From Terrimonas sp964445775 (GTDB lineage: Bacteria > Bacteroidota > Bacteroidia > Chitinophagales > Chitinophagaceae), in the NCBI GenBank assembly GCA_964445775.1, contig CAYUMH010000003.1, forward strand, positions 62,001 to 126,000: a stretch of 64,000 bases of DNA, given 5' to 3'. The notes beneath the pieces are model-generated. The model saw only the letters and a list, made by a program, of their open reading frames with translations, did no database searches and was not told where the DNA came from. A program made the translations under genes and the position numbers. How positions within the stretch are numbered: position 1 is the stretch's first letter; each line of letters starts with the position of its first letter. Shown here piece by piece: positions 8,073-16,943 of this stretch.

Positions 8073-10565
8073 CTACTTCACCTCCCATGTCAGTTCCTTT
8101 ACACCATCCTGTTCTTTCACACCTACCACTACGGTATTTCCTTTTTTTATTTCTTCGTTAATGATCATGCGACTCAGTGGTTTGCGCAGCCAGGTACGGA
8201 TAGCGCCTTTTAACGGACGTACGCCATATTTGGGGGTAAAGCCCAGGTGGGCCAGGTGTTCGGCCGCATCGGGCAATACTTCCAGGCTCATGCCCTGTAT
8301 CTCCAGTTGTTTTACCAAAGGTTTTAAGTGTATATTAAATATCTTCAGTACGTTCTCTTTACTAACCGGTGCAAACGGGATGATCTCGGTAACCCTTGCC
8401 AAGAATTCAGGCCGGAAGTATTTACTCATTATTTCCATCATCTCATCGGACTTGGGAATTTTGCCCTCACCAAAACTGTTGATGATATGTTCCGCACCAA
8501 TATTGGAGGTAAACAGGATAACGGCATTAGAGAAGTCGCCTTCTTTGCCCAGGCGGTCATGCATTTTGCCTTCGTCGAGTATCTGGAGAAAGATGTCGAA
8601 TACCGATGGATGTGCTTTTTCAATTTCATCGAACAATACAATGGCATAAGGTTGCTGGCGGATTTTGTTTACCAGCATACCACCCTCCTCGTAACCCACA
8701 TAACCGGGAGGGGCACCGTATAAGAGTGCAGCCGAATGTTCTTCCTTAAACTCACTCATATCAAAGCGTATGATAGAATTTTCATCCTGGAATAAGAACT
8801 CGGCCAGTGATTTTGCCAGCTCGGTTTTACCGGTACCTGTAGGACCTAAGAAGAAGAAGGAGGCAATAGGCTGCCCGGCTTTATTTAAACCTGAGCGGGA
8901 TTCCAGTATGGCATCTGACACTGTTTTCAGGGCATGATCCTGGCCGATAACACGATGGCGTAAATGGTTTTCCATATTCACCAAACGCTGTTGTTCCTTG
9001 GTTTGTATTTTACCAATCGGGATGCCGGTTACATTAGCTACCACTGCGCTGATATCGGTAGGGTCAATTTCTTTTTTGTCCAGTGCGGCTACGGCTGCCA
9101 GGCTGTTGAGCAAGTCGGTGAGATAGCTGCGCATTTCGGACAGCTCCAGTATTTTTTTAAATTCTTTTTCCTCGTTGTAGCGGGCCAGTAGTACGGGGCT
9201 TAAGCCGGTTTGTGTTTCATGGTATAACCAGCGCAGGTCGTCTTCGGTTTCATTGGTCAATGCATCCAGCTTGGCCTGTAATTTGGCCACATCGTCCTTG
9301 CTGGTATCGGTCATCATACGGGTTACGGCCAGGGTGCGGTCTAAGAGGTCCAGGGCCGAATCGGGCAGTTTGCGCTCTTTAATAAAGCGTTTTGACAGGC
9401 GGATGGTTTCTGCAAAAACACCATCGGCTATGGTCAGGCTATGGTGTGTTTCGTAATAAGTAGCCTGGTTGCGTAACATTTTTTCGGCAATGGTCGTATC
9501 GGGCTCATTTACTTTTACCATTTCAAAACGGCGGCTGAAGGTCTCATCTTTTTCAATGCTTTTACGGTATTCGTCCAGGGTGGTAGTACCCACTACGGTT
9601 AAGTAACCCTTGGCCAGCTCGGCTTTGAGTATACTGGTAACGCCACCGTTGGGGTTATTTTTATCAATAAGGGTATGTATCTCATCAATAAACAGCACAG
9701 GCTTTTCTACATTGTTCAGTTCGCGGATGATCTTGATCAGCCTGTCTTCAATTTCACCCTTGTAGGAAGCACCGGCCAGCATGGCGCCATTGTCTATCTG
9801 GTAAATAGAAATATGTTGTAAGTGCTGGGGCACATGTTTGTTGGCCACGGCAAGGGCAAAGCCATCTAACAGGGCGGTTTTCCCTACACCGGCTTCACCT
9901 GTAATAATAACATTGCTCTTACTTTTACGGCTGATGATCTCACATATCTGCCTGATCTCTTTGTCACGGCCAATTACTTCATGCAGTTCATTGTTACGTG
10001 CCTGTTGTAATTTATCAATACAATATTTACCAAGGGCTTCAAATGAAGCCAGGGTAGAGGGTGGGATGGAACCGTTGCCGCCGGTTTTACCAATACCATT
10101 ACCCGAAGCAATATTGGCAGTACCGGCACCGGCTTCGTACCATTGTAATACCTGGGCCGAACTAACGGGAAATGTTTTTAATTGTTCGTAGGCAAAAGCC
10201 ACACCCGGGGTGGCAATGGCAATAAAAAGGCATTCCGGTTCAATATCATGATAATGCAGTTTGGTTTGTAAATGGTCCGCTTCTTTAAACAGCGGTTCTG
10301 TATCGGGGTCGGCCTGGGGTTCGCTGCTTACTTTGGCGGAACGGGGGTATTGTTCAATTCTTATCTCGGCCCATTCTTCCACATAATATACATCTACTCC
10401 TTTGGCCTCGAGGAATTTTAACAAAGGCAGGTCCTTATGCAGGAGCGCTTTTAATAAGTGAGCGGCCGAAAAATGTTCATGCAGGTTTTCTTTCGCAATC
10501 TGCGAAGCAATATGCATAGCCTGTTTGGCTTTTTCAGAAAAACTATATTGGGTTAGTGCGGGCAT
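8073..10565 (-). CDS. clpV: T6SS sheath-recycling AAA+ ATPase ClpV (TssH)
   Basis: This 830-residue two-ring AAA+ unfoldase of the ClpB/ClpV class should disassemble contracted TssB/TssC sheaths. A Clp-N domain covers about 1-140. The first ATPase domain has Walker A GEAGVGKT (223-230) and Walker B LFIDEI (291-296). The second has Walker A GPTGTGKT (574-581), Walker B VLFDEIE (643-649) and the GAPPGYVGYEEGG pore segment (618-629). The helical middle domain (about 410-540) is short, as in ClpV rather than ClpB. It lies between an unrecognised gene and tssB in the minus arm. A residual ClpB-type chaperone role is unlikely given the context. Confidence 0.94.
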   Translation of the reverse strand: MPALTQYSFSEKAKQAMHIASQIAKENLHEHFSAAHLLKALLHKDLPLLKFLEAKGVDVYYVEEWAEIRIEQYPRSAKVSSEPQADPDTEPLFKEADHLQTKLHYHDIEPECLFIAIATPGVAFAYEQLKTFPVSSAQVLQWYEAGAGTANIASGNGIGKTGGNGSIPPSTLASFEALGKYCIDKLQQARNNELHEVIGRDKEIRQICEIISRKSKSNVIITGEAGVGKTALLDGFALAVANKHVPQHLQHISIYQIDNGAMLAGASYKGEIEDRLIKIIRELNNVEKPVLFIDEIHTLIDKNNPNGGVTSILKAELAKGYLTVVGTTTLDEYRKSIEKDETFSRRFEMVKVNEPDTTIAEKMLRNQATYYETHHSLTIADGVFAETIRLSKRFIKERKLPDSALDLLDRTLAVTRMMTDTSKDDVAKLQAKLDALTNETEDDLRWLYHETQTGLSPVLLARYNEEKEFKKILELSEMRSYLTDLLNSLAAVAALDKKEIDPTDISAVVANVTGIPIGKIQTKEQQRLVNMENHLRHRVIGQDHALKTVSDAILESRSGLNKAGQPIASFFFLGPTGTGKTELAKSLAEFLFQDENSIIRFDMSEFKEEHSAALLYGAPPGYVGYEEGGMLVNKIRQQPYAIVLFDEIEKAHPSVFDIFLQILDEGKMHDRLGKEGDFSNAVILFTSNIGAEHIINSFGEGKIPKSDEMMEIMSKYFRPEFLARVTEIIPFAPVSKENVLKIFNIHLKPLVKQLEIQGMSLEVLPDAAEHLAHLGFTPKYGVRPLKGAIRTWLRKPLSRMIINEEIKKGNTVVVGVKEQDGVKELTWEVK

Positions 10566-10588
10566 ACAGATAAAGGGTTAAGTGTTGT

Positions 10589-11242
10589 CTATAAATTTAT
10601 AATTACAATGCTTAAAAAAATATGTCGGCTGTTTGGGTTAATCACCGTATCCATTAAATCGGTATAACTGGTGATGGTATCTATTACTGTACCTTCCGTT
10701 AGCGCAGTTTCCACTCCTTCGGATAAAGCATCCAGCAGGCCGCTTTGTCCGGTTATATTGCTGATCATGTCCTCAATATTATCCGGCTTAGGTATCATTA
10801 TTGCCGGAACTACCAGGGTACTTATCTCACCTGCACGCCAGCTTGTGATCCGGCTTCGCCGGAAGAAGGCGTCTTCATCAAAAGCTATTTGTGCCGTTTC
10901 CCTGAAAGCCCGTATACGTACAGTGGTTGCCAGTTCAAAATCAACAGCAGCCCTTGTTGCTTCAAATTCATAGGAAATACAAAAGCCGCCATTAAAGGAG
11001 GTACGGGAGGATGGCATGGTGCCTTCAATACCCCCGCTGTTATGAATACCTGCCAGTGAAAAATTAGCCTCAGCCGCTGTACTGCCGCTACGCAGCAGGC
11101 CCCTTGTGTGAATAAGGCCGCCACGGTTTTCAATACCCAGCATGGTTACATCCACATGTGTGTAGCTATCGCTTGCCAGGGGCATTAAACTATGCCTGCC
11201 TCTGACAAATCCTGCAATTATCCCGCTAATGGTATCGCCCAC
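10589..11242 (-). CDS. Unrecognised protein in the T6SS minus arm
   Basis: This 217-residue protein matches no family I can name. It has no signal peptide or membrane segment. The first 130 residues look beta-rich with many Gly and Ser (GIENRGGLIHTRGLLRSGST, AANFSLAGIHNSGG-like stretches). Residues about 150-195 are helical (DNIEDMISNITGQSGLLDAL), and the C-terminus is short and hydrophobic (HIFLSIVIINL). It is packed between the 644-residue hydrolase-like gene (26 bases) and clpV (23 bases), so it is co-transcribed with them. A structural accessory, immunity or cargo role is possible; none can be preferred from sequence. Confidence 0.75.
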   Translation of the reverse strand: MGDTISGIIAGFVRGRHSLMPLASDSYTHVDVTMLGIENRGGLIHTRGLLRSGSTAAEANFSLAGIHNSGGIEGTMPSSRTSFNGGFCISYEFEATRAAVDFELATTVRIRAFRETAQIAFDEDAFFRRSRITSWRAGEISTLVVPAIMIPKPDNIEDMISNITGQSGLLDALSEGVETALTEGTVIDTITSYTDLMDTVINPNSRHIFLSIVIINL

Positions 11243-11268
11243 GCTTTTAATTTTTTATATGAATGATA

Positions 11269-13203
11269 TTAGCCTTCAACTGCTTCTTCCTCCAGCTCTT
11301 TTGTGGCCAGTACATTTTTTTCTTCTTTGCCGGCCCCTGTTTCCACATAGTCGTTCTTCAGCATATCAAACTGGTAACCGGTTTGTTCCATCCTTGTTTT
11401 TAAACCTGTTTGTGTATCAATAACCTGGCGTATGGGTGCATTCAGTTCTTTGAGCATCAGGTTATGACTGTTGTATATAAAATACAGGCTGTTCAACTCT
11501 TCATCCACACTAAAGTTTTTGCTGTCCAGGAAGCCAATGATGCGTTTTAATTCTTTATCAAACCGGTTAATGGCGGCTTGTAAGCCCACTTTATCCGGGT
11601 CGTTGCTTTCTGTTGCATCAAATTCAAAACTGCTACGTACATTTTTCATTAATGATTTTAGCGGTGCCGCCGCCGCATTGGCGGTTAAGCTGTCTAAAAA
11701 AGAAGTAGCTCCCCCTAAAGGAATTTTACTGATGATAAAAGCGTACAGGGCTTTTTTGGTGGGTAACATGGGTAAGGTTATGCAGGCAATAGCTGCAGCA
11801 ACGGCTGTTTTTTCCTGGGGTGTTAAGTCTTTTTTTGCTTTACTGGCTTTTATGGCTGATTGTAAATGCATAAATGCCTGGTTTACCAGCTGGGCTCCTT
11901 CTTCGGGTTTTTTCTGTTGCAATTTATCCAGCACCAGTTGATTATACTCTTCATCCACTTCTACCGGCGTGACCGCAGCGGGTGCAGGTGCATGTATATG
12001 GGTAATGCCGGCGTTTTCAATTATTTTATCGACCAGTGCATCAGACGCAGGTGATTCAAATTTGAATACCGCCAGTGAATCGGCCAGGGTTAAAAATATG
12101 GGTGATAAACAGTTAAAAAAGTTTTGAATGGGGAGGTTAGCCGTGTCCACACCAAAACCACTGATCGATTTTTTTAAGTCGTCGCTGATGAACTTTTCCA
12201 TGCGTGAGGCGCATTTACCGGGTATGCTGTCGTAGCCTTTAAACATATCGCCAAATTCGGGTAAGCCGCTGAAGTCGATCATACCCGGCGCTTCGCTGAT
12301 CAGTTTTTTTACCAGGCCAATAATATCTTCTATTGCCCCTACCAGTTCATCTTTGGCTTTTTCAAAAGCATCTACTACTTTTTTATTATCCTCGCCCACG
12401 CCTAAGGAGTGATTGCCTAATACATAAGAGAGCGCCGCAGTGATGCGCAGGATAACTTTAGCGGCTACATAAGAAAATAAATTGCTGTTGCATTCGGCAA
12501 CATATTGGCGCAATTTATCGGCAGGCTCAAAGTACTCCATTACTTTTTGGGTAAGGTCGTAACGGTTGCCTAAGCTGATGGCTTTGCCTTTACCCTTTAA
12601 AACGGTTTTGTCTAAAACATGCAAGTCTTTGTATAAAGGAGTGCCTATATAAATAAGCGAGCCAATATGCCAGTCCTTTTTAAAAGCTTCTTCGTCCTTA
12701 AACAGGTTGGCAGCTTCGTTGGCAATATTACCACCCTGGCCCAGGCCTACAAAATGTATGGCCGAAGGGTAATCTTTCCAGTCGCTTAATTCGCTTTTTA
12801 ATTTATTAAATAATTGCTGCCCTTCCTTTTTCCTGTCATCAGCGGTTGCCTGGTCTGCAAAATCATAGATGAGGGTAAAGTTTTCCGGGTTCATTTTTTC
12901 CTGCAGCAAGGTTTCTATTTTGCTAAAGGTTTTGTCCCAGTTTTTACCATAGGTTTCAAAGTAGTTATATTCTTTTTCCGATTTTACCGGCTTGGCAGGA
13001 TCTTCTTTGATAGTACCGGGAATATAGGAAGCAATGGTATCGATAGCGGAAGTAACGGCGCCTACTTTATCGGCAATACCTCCCATGAGGCTATCGGCTT
13101 TACCCAGCCCCTCGAGGTTGCCGGGTTTATAACGAACCAGTACCAGTACCTGGCGGAGTTCGTTTGTTTCAAAAGCTGATTGTGTATCTTTTTCCGATGC
13201 CAT
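11269..13203 (-). CDS. T6SS-associated alpha/beta-hydrolase-like protein lacking the serine nucleophile
   Basis: This 644-residue protein has an N-terminal half that looks like a lipase-type alpha/beta-hydrolase. It has beta strands RQVLVLVRYKP and NFTLIYDFA, then AIHFVGLGQGGNIANEAANL, which sits where lipases have the nucleophile elbow G-x-S-x-G. Here the elbow reads GLGQG (153-157), so the catalytic serine is glycine at 155. The following strand SLIYIGTPLYKD also fits the fold. Residues about 230-640 are mainly helical, with no family recognised. There is no signal peptide. It lies 13 bases after the PAAR gene and 26 before the next gene. It may be a scaffold, adaptor or inactive effector-like protein, or a hydrolase with an unusual catalytic site. 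Confidence 0.7.
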   Translation of the reverse strand: MASEKDTQSAFETNELRQVLVLVRYKPGNLEGLGKADSLMGGIADKVGAVTSAIDTIASYIPGTIKEDPAKPVKSEKEYNYFETYGKNWDKTFSKIETLLQEKMNPENFTLIYDFADQATADDRKKEGQQLFNKLKSELSDWKDYPSAIHFVGLGQGGNIANEAANLFKDEEAFKKDWHIGSLIYIGTPLYKDLHVLDKTVLKGKGKAISLGNRYDLTQKVMEYFEPADKLRQYVAECNSNLFSYVAAKVILRITAALSYVLGNHSLGVGEDNKKVVDAFEKAKDELVGAIEDIIGLVKKLISEAPGMIDFSGLPEFGDMFKGYDSIPGKCASRMEKFISDDLKKSISGFGVDTANLPIQNFFNCLSPIFLTLADSLAVFKFESPASDALVDKIIENAGITHIHAPAPAAVTPVEVDEEYNQLVLDKLQQKKPEEGAQLVNQAFMHLQSAIKASKAKKDLTPQEKTAVAAAIACITLPMLPTKKALYAFIISKIPLGGATSFLDSLTANAAAAPLKSLMKNVRSSFEFDATESNDPDKVGLQAAINRFDKELKRIIGFLDSKNFSVDEELNSLYFIYNSHNLMLKELNAPIRQVIDTQTGLKTRMEQTGYQFDMLKNDYVETGAGKEEKNVLATKELEEEAVEG

Positions 13204-13216
13204 GAGGGGTCAAGCA

Positions 13217-13846
13217 TTATTTATTGTTAAAAACTACTTTACAGTCTGCTACGGTATAACCCTGTAATTGTTCTGTTTCGCCATTGCTGTTGGTGTTACC
13301 GGTTACTTTTTCACCATCGGGTTTGGTAATGGTATAGCCAACATTGGCCTGTGGTTTACCGGCTACATCTTTTAATGAGTACTTAGCTGAAAAGTCGTCC
13401 TTCTTGGTTTTCTCCGCGTTTGCATCACCATCTTCGGCCGCTTTTTTCAGGGCATCGCTGTTTTCCATGTCGGCTGCTTTTTTAGCCCCCACTTTGGAGA
13501 AGGCTTTTTTCTTGACGCCTTTACCATTGCTGCCGGCGCTACCACTGCCGCTTTCGCCAATAAGAACGGTGGCACAGCCCAGTACGATGCTTCCGCCGTG
13601 GGCTGTCATATCGCCCATACGGGCTGCCATGCGACCGCCGATAAGCACAGTGCCGCTACCCATCATAATAGTATCGGGCGGGCCGACACAGGTACAGGCA
13701 GTGCCCATAACGGCCGCAAATGAGCCCCCAATAAGAACGTTAGGCACGGCGCCCAATGGCAGTATAGGGCCGCCAACATGGGGCACCACACCGGTTACCA
13801 TGGGGCATACATGCATATCAATTGTTCGTGCAGCGGGTTTACCCAT
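13217..13846 (-). CDS. PAAR tip protein with C-terminal extension
   Basis: This 209-residue protein has an N-terminal PAAR domain (about 1-100), the sharpened cone that caps the VgrG spike. Its motif PAARTIDMHVCPM is followed by repeated short glycine-rich strands (GGPILPLGAVPNVLIGG, MMGSGTVLIGGRMAARMGD, HGGSIVLGCATVLIG). A lysine-rich linker (about 105-150) leads to a predicted beta-sandwich of about 60 residues (SLKDVAGKPQANVGYTITKP, DGEKVTGNTNSNGET), which resembles Ig-like extension domains found on spike proteins. No toxin motif is visible. It is directly upstream of the hydrolase-like gene, so that product is a candidate cargo or partner. Confidence 0.9.
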   Translation of the reverse strand: MGKPAARTIDMHVCPMVTGVVPHVGGPILPLGAVPNVLIGGSFAAVMGTACTCVGPPDTIMMGSGTVLIGGRMAARMGDMTAHGGSIVLGCATVLIGESGSGSAGSNGKGVKKKAFSKVGAKKAADMENSDALKKAAEDGDANAEKTKKDDFSAKYSLKDVAGKPQANVGYTITKPDGEKVTGNTNSNGETEQLQGYTVADCKVVFNNK

Positions 13847-13879
13847 TTATATACATTTTATTTTGTAAATATTATTAAT

Positions 13880-14016
13880 GATAACAGGCGTAAGCCGGGT
13901 GAGGGATAGCAGCGGAAAGCCCACAGCCACGAGGAACGAGTGGCGAGGACTTGCAGCGGATAGCCCGACCCGAGGTACGAGGGGCACCCCCCATTATATT
14001 TTTATGTGCCTGTATC
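13880..14016. repeat. Structured intergenic element with two tandem modules and nested closing stems
   Basis: The 195-base gap between the PAAR and DUF4123 genes holds two copies of a roughly 44-base module. Each has GAGG, then GCAGCGGAWAGCCC, then a hairpin with the same 9-base loop GAGGWACGA: stem CCAC/GTGG at 13927-13943, and CCC/GGG at 13969-13983. The pair is enclosed by GGGTG/CACCC (13897-13901 with 13985-13989), and outside that by ACAGGC/GCCTGT (13884-13889 with 14008-14013). The changed stems around an unchanged loop suggest selection on structure. It could be an RNA element or a REP-type dispersed DNA repeat, on either strand. Confidence 0.6.
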
Positions 14017-14041
14017 ATTATTTTATATTGACATCCTGTTA

Positions 14042-14635
14042 TTAACCGGTCCAGAATCTTCTTTTTTTAGCTGGTGTATTAGTTTGTATATCAGGATAGT
14101 TTATTTCTTGTGTTGTTGTTTCGGTTGTAGTCAGCGCCGCCGTAACAGGCATAAATACCTGTGAGCGGGAGCATTTCTCTATTTGTAACAGTTGCCTGTT
14201 GTTCAATGAGAGTTTTAGTAACTGGTCTTTATTATCCTCTTCCAAATAGATGGCAAGTATATAGTCTTTAAAAAAAAGGTTCAGTCTTTCTTCACTGTAT
14301 TGAGGCAGTTCGCGTAACAATACCCTTGCATCCCAAAAACGGTAATAATGTGTTTTGTTATCTTTTTGCTGGTAGAGGAATTGCTGCAGGTGTTCCCTTA
14401 AAAAATCAATTCCTTCGTTCGATTCAATAACCAGGTGATGATGAAAAGTGATAAGCGGATCGGTAACAGCGGTATAAAAATCCTGCTGATCCAGTGCAAA
14501 TAACCAGGGCGCTGTATCCCAGATAAATTCATCATCGGTATTTTTAAATAAACATTGGTTAACAGGAAATGCCTGCTGCAGCGGTATTACCGGGTAAGCG
14601 GTGTTAATGGCCATATCCAGACAGAGGTACTTCAT
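14042..14635 (-). CDS. DUF4123-type T6SS adaptor/chaperone
   Basis: This 197-residue protein fits the DUF4123 family, whose members load effectors onto VgrG. The family hallmark is the segment YYRFWDARVLLRELP at about 97-111, preceded by HHHLVIESNEGIDFLREHLQ. The C-terminal 40 residues are Thr-rich and probably disordered, ending KKRRFWTG. That ending resembles the last residues of TssK in the same locus (KTKRRFFG). The gene starts 6 bases after the vgrG stop, so the two are translationally close, which fits an adaptor for this VgrG. The family assignment is by motif only. Confidence 0.75.
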   Translation of the reverse strand: MKYLCLDMAINTAYPVIPLQQAFPVNQCLFKNTDDEFIWDTAPWLFALDQQDFYTAVTDPLITFHHHLVIESNEGIDFLREHLQQFLYQQKDNKTHYYRFWDARVLLRELPQYSEERLNLFFKDYILAIYLEEDNKDQLLKLSLNNRQLLQIEKCSRSQVFMPVTAALTTTETTTQEINYPDIQTNTPAKKRRFWTG

Positions 14636-14641
14636 GTTTAT

Positions 14642-16495
14642 TTAGTTTATCATTACTATGCCACCCTTAACCGTAGTGGTAGCGCCACCCTGCAGGGTAG
14701 CTGTAGCTCCGCCTGATATTTCAACGGCTGCGGCACCTTCTACTTTGGCCGATGGGGCGCTTATTTCCACGCTGGCACCATCGGTTAATTTGGTTCCGGC
14801 AGAGCTGGTAATAGTTAAGCCGCCGCCAATGGTTTCGGTGGCATTGGAACCAATGGTAATGCTTTGACTGGAACCCACACTAACGGTATTATTGCTTCCG
14901 TATGTGGTGGTATTGTCTCTGGCTACGGTAAAGGAGTTGTTATTGCCAATGGTTATCTCCGTATTATTACCTACTTCATATTTGAGGTCTGTACCAATCG
15001 TAACTTCCGTTTTTTCGGCAACAGTAATTTTCAGGTCCTTAGCCGCTTCTATCTGTATATTGCCGTCACCGGCGAGCAGGATGAAGGAGCCGGCCTTGTC
15101 AATGATCTTGATACTTCCGGCATCATCGTCGAAAGTAATACGGTTACCACTGCGGGTACCAATAATTTTAAGGTTATTACTGGCATGCGCAATATTAGAT
15201 TGATTCTTTTCGCTGTATACGGCGCCTACAACAAAGGGACGTTCCGCATTTTGTGCAATAAAATCAATCATTACTTCATTGTCCACTTCGGGTAAAAACC
15301 GGAAGCCGGTATCGGTGCCGGCATGCGGAACCATTACACTGATCCAGGGGGTGGTTTCACCGTCGGGCTGCCAGGCCATACGCACTTTAACCCGGGCTAA
15401 ACCATCCGCATCTTCATTGTCCACCACGGTTGCAGGCTGGGCATAACTTTTTGGAAAAAGATGCGGGTTGGTATAAGGCGGAACGGCCGATTCGGCCGGG
15501 ATGGCCATAAAGCGGTTACTGTAATCTTCGTAACCATTACTCCGTATTTCCAGTTCTATTACTACAAATTCGGTAGCATTATCATTTTCGTCCACCATTT
15601 TAATGGTGCCGCCGATCCTGATCATATTATTGCGGGTGTCGCCTGTAATGTATACTGCCGAGGCGGCACTGGCCTGCTGGTGTAATTCGGTTATTTTATC
15701 CAGTACCTCGGTTTTCATGGAATGACCATAGAATGCCGGCTCCTGGCTTTTTCCGTAAAATGCTTCCGACGCTTCCAGGGCGGCATCTACCATGCCCGAG
15801 CCGCCGGGTTTGGCCGCTTCTACTTCGCTGGTAATATATTCGCCTTTATAGTTATCGAAGCCGGCAACTTTTGTAGGCGATTGTTGTATACGTGCGGATA
15901 AACTGAGGTTGGTAACTGCTCCTTCGGCCAGTTTTAATTCTACGGCATTGGTATCGGGTTTTCCTAATACCAGTTCTTCGCCGTTGTAGTATAGCCATTC
16001 TCCATAACGTGCTGCCAGCATGGTGTAAAACTCAAAGCTGGTCTGGTTGTATTGTACCGTATAAAAAAGCTGTTCGGTGTAGGAGGGTTCCAGTTTTAAA
16101 GGACTGCCGTTTCCCAATGCTTCAAAAATATCTTTGATCGTTTTTTTGATGAAGGATTTGCATTGTTTAATGGCATCGAGTTTTAATAAAAGGCCGCGGC
16201 CGGTAATGGCATATTCGGTATTATGTAAAAACTGGTTGGTACAGTTAATATGTTCAATAATACCCTTGAAAGTAAAACTATCATTAATATTAATGGTAAC
16301 CTCTTTGCCCAGGTTGTTCTTATAAAAGTTAACCTTATCGGACAGGGAATCTTCCCCGGCCGGCAATCGCCAGGTAAAGGCAAAGGTATTGAGATCGGCC
16401 AGGCGTTGCTGAATGGTCAGGTTTGCAAAGCTGATATCACCATCGGTACCACTGACCTGTATTTTAATAGTTGTTATTTCATTATTAGTTGCCAT
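14642..16495 (-). CDS. vgrG: T6SS spike protein VgrG (TssI)
   Basis: This 617-residue trimeric spike protein has a gp27-like N-terminal part (about 1-350, starting TTIKIQVSGTDGDISFANLT and including TSFEFYTMLAARYGEWLYYN). An OB-fold follows at about 355-430 (ADGLARVKVRMAWQPDGETT, then TGFRFLPEVDNEVMIDFIAQ, then ERPFVVGAVYS). The C-terminal beta-helix (about 445-617) consists of short repeats such as VTIGTDLKYEVGNNTEITIG and VSVGSSQSITIGSNATETIG. There is no enzymatic extension after the helix, so effectors should be carried as separate proteins. It is followed by the DUF4123 gene and the PAAR gene. Confidence 0.94.
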   Translation of the reverse strand: MATNNEITTIKIQVSGTDGDISFANLTIQQRLADLNTFAFTWRLPAGEDSLSDKVNFYKNNLGKEVTININDSFTFKGIIEHINCTNQFLHNTEYAITGRGLLLKLDAIKQCKSFIKKTIKDIFEALGNGSPLKLEPSYTEQLFYTVQYNQTSFEFYTMLAARYGEWLYYNGEELVLGKPDTNAVELKLAEGAVTNLSLSARIQQSPTKVAGFDNYKGEYITSEVEAAKPGGSGMVDAALEASEAFYGKSQEPAFYGHSMKTEVLDKITELHQQASAASAVYITGDTRNNMIRIGGTIKMVDENDNATEFVVIELEIRSNGYEDYSNRFMAIPAESAVPPYTNPHLFPKSYAQPATVVDNEDADGLARVKVRMAWQPDGETTPWISVMVPHAGTDTGFRFLPEVDNEVMIDFIAQNAERPFVVGAVYSEKNQSNIAHASNNLKIIGTRSGNRITFDDDAGSIKIIDKAGSFILLAGDGNIQIEAAKDLKITVAEKTEVTIGTDLKYEVGNNTEITIGNNNSFTVARDNTTTYGSNNTVSVGSSQSITIGSNATETIGGGLTITSSAGTKLTDGASVEISAPSAKVEGAAAVEISGGATATLQGGATTTVKGGIVMIN

Positions 16496-16943
16496 GAGCT
16501 GCCCATTATAAATTGACCAGCCTGCAACTGTTTCCGGTGTGGACTGTTACTAAAAAACGATTGCAGGTCAGGCGGTGAACAATACCTTATGTATTGATAG
16601 GGTTATAGTTATAATTTTATTGATAAATTGGATTTATTAATAAAACCGATCCCGGGTAGCACAGTACACCAGGTTATACAACTGTAATGATAATATTAAC
16701 CAATAAAGACAACCGGTAACGACTGTTTATTACATAACCGGGCAGTACAACCTGGCCGGTTTCCTGTAAGATAGCCTGCACCTGTTTAACCCTGTAACTA
16801 TTAAAAAGAAAAGAAAGTACCGGCTTATTACCGGTTTTATTAATACGGACAGTGTGTGTTAAATACTGCCGGGCAGGGTTAGGGGTAGCAAAAAATACCT
16901 TCGCTTTTATTGGTTAATACAATCGTTTATATAGCCGTGTAAA
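16496..16943. other. Non-coding interval between tssD and vgrG
   Basis: This 448-base interval contains no credible gene. A short hairpin (ACCGG with CCGGT, 16819-16835) is followed on the minus strand by a T-rich run, ACTTTCTTTTCTTTTT. It could weakly terminate tssD transcripts and so let the tube gene be expressed more than the rest of the arm. The remainder is AT-rich with no motif I can name. Confidence 0.35.

Noticed and set aside
8161..8649. 162-codon plus-strand frame opposite clpV
   Set aside because: It is a shadow frame: clpV on the minus strand has all AAA+ motifs across this stretch.
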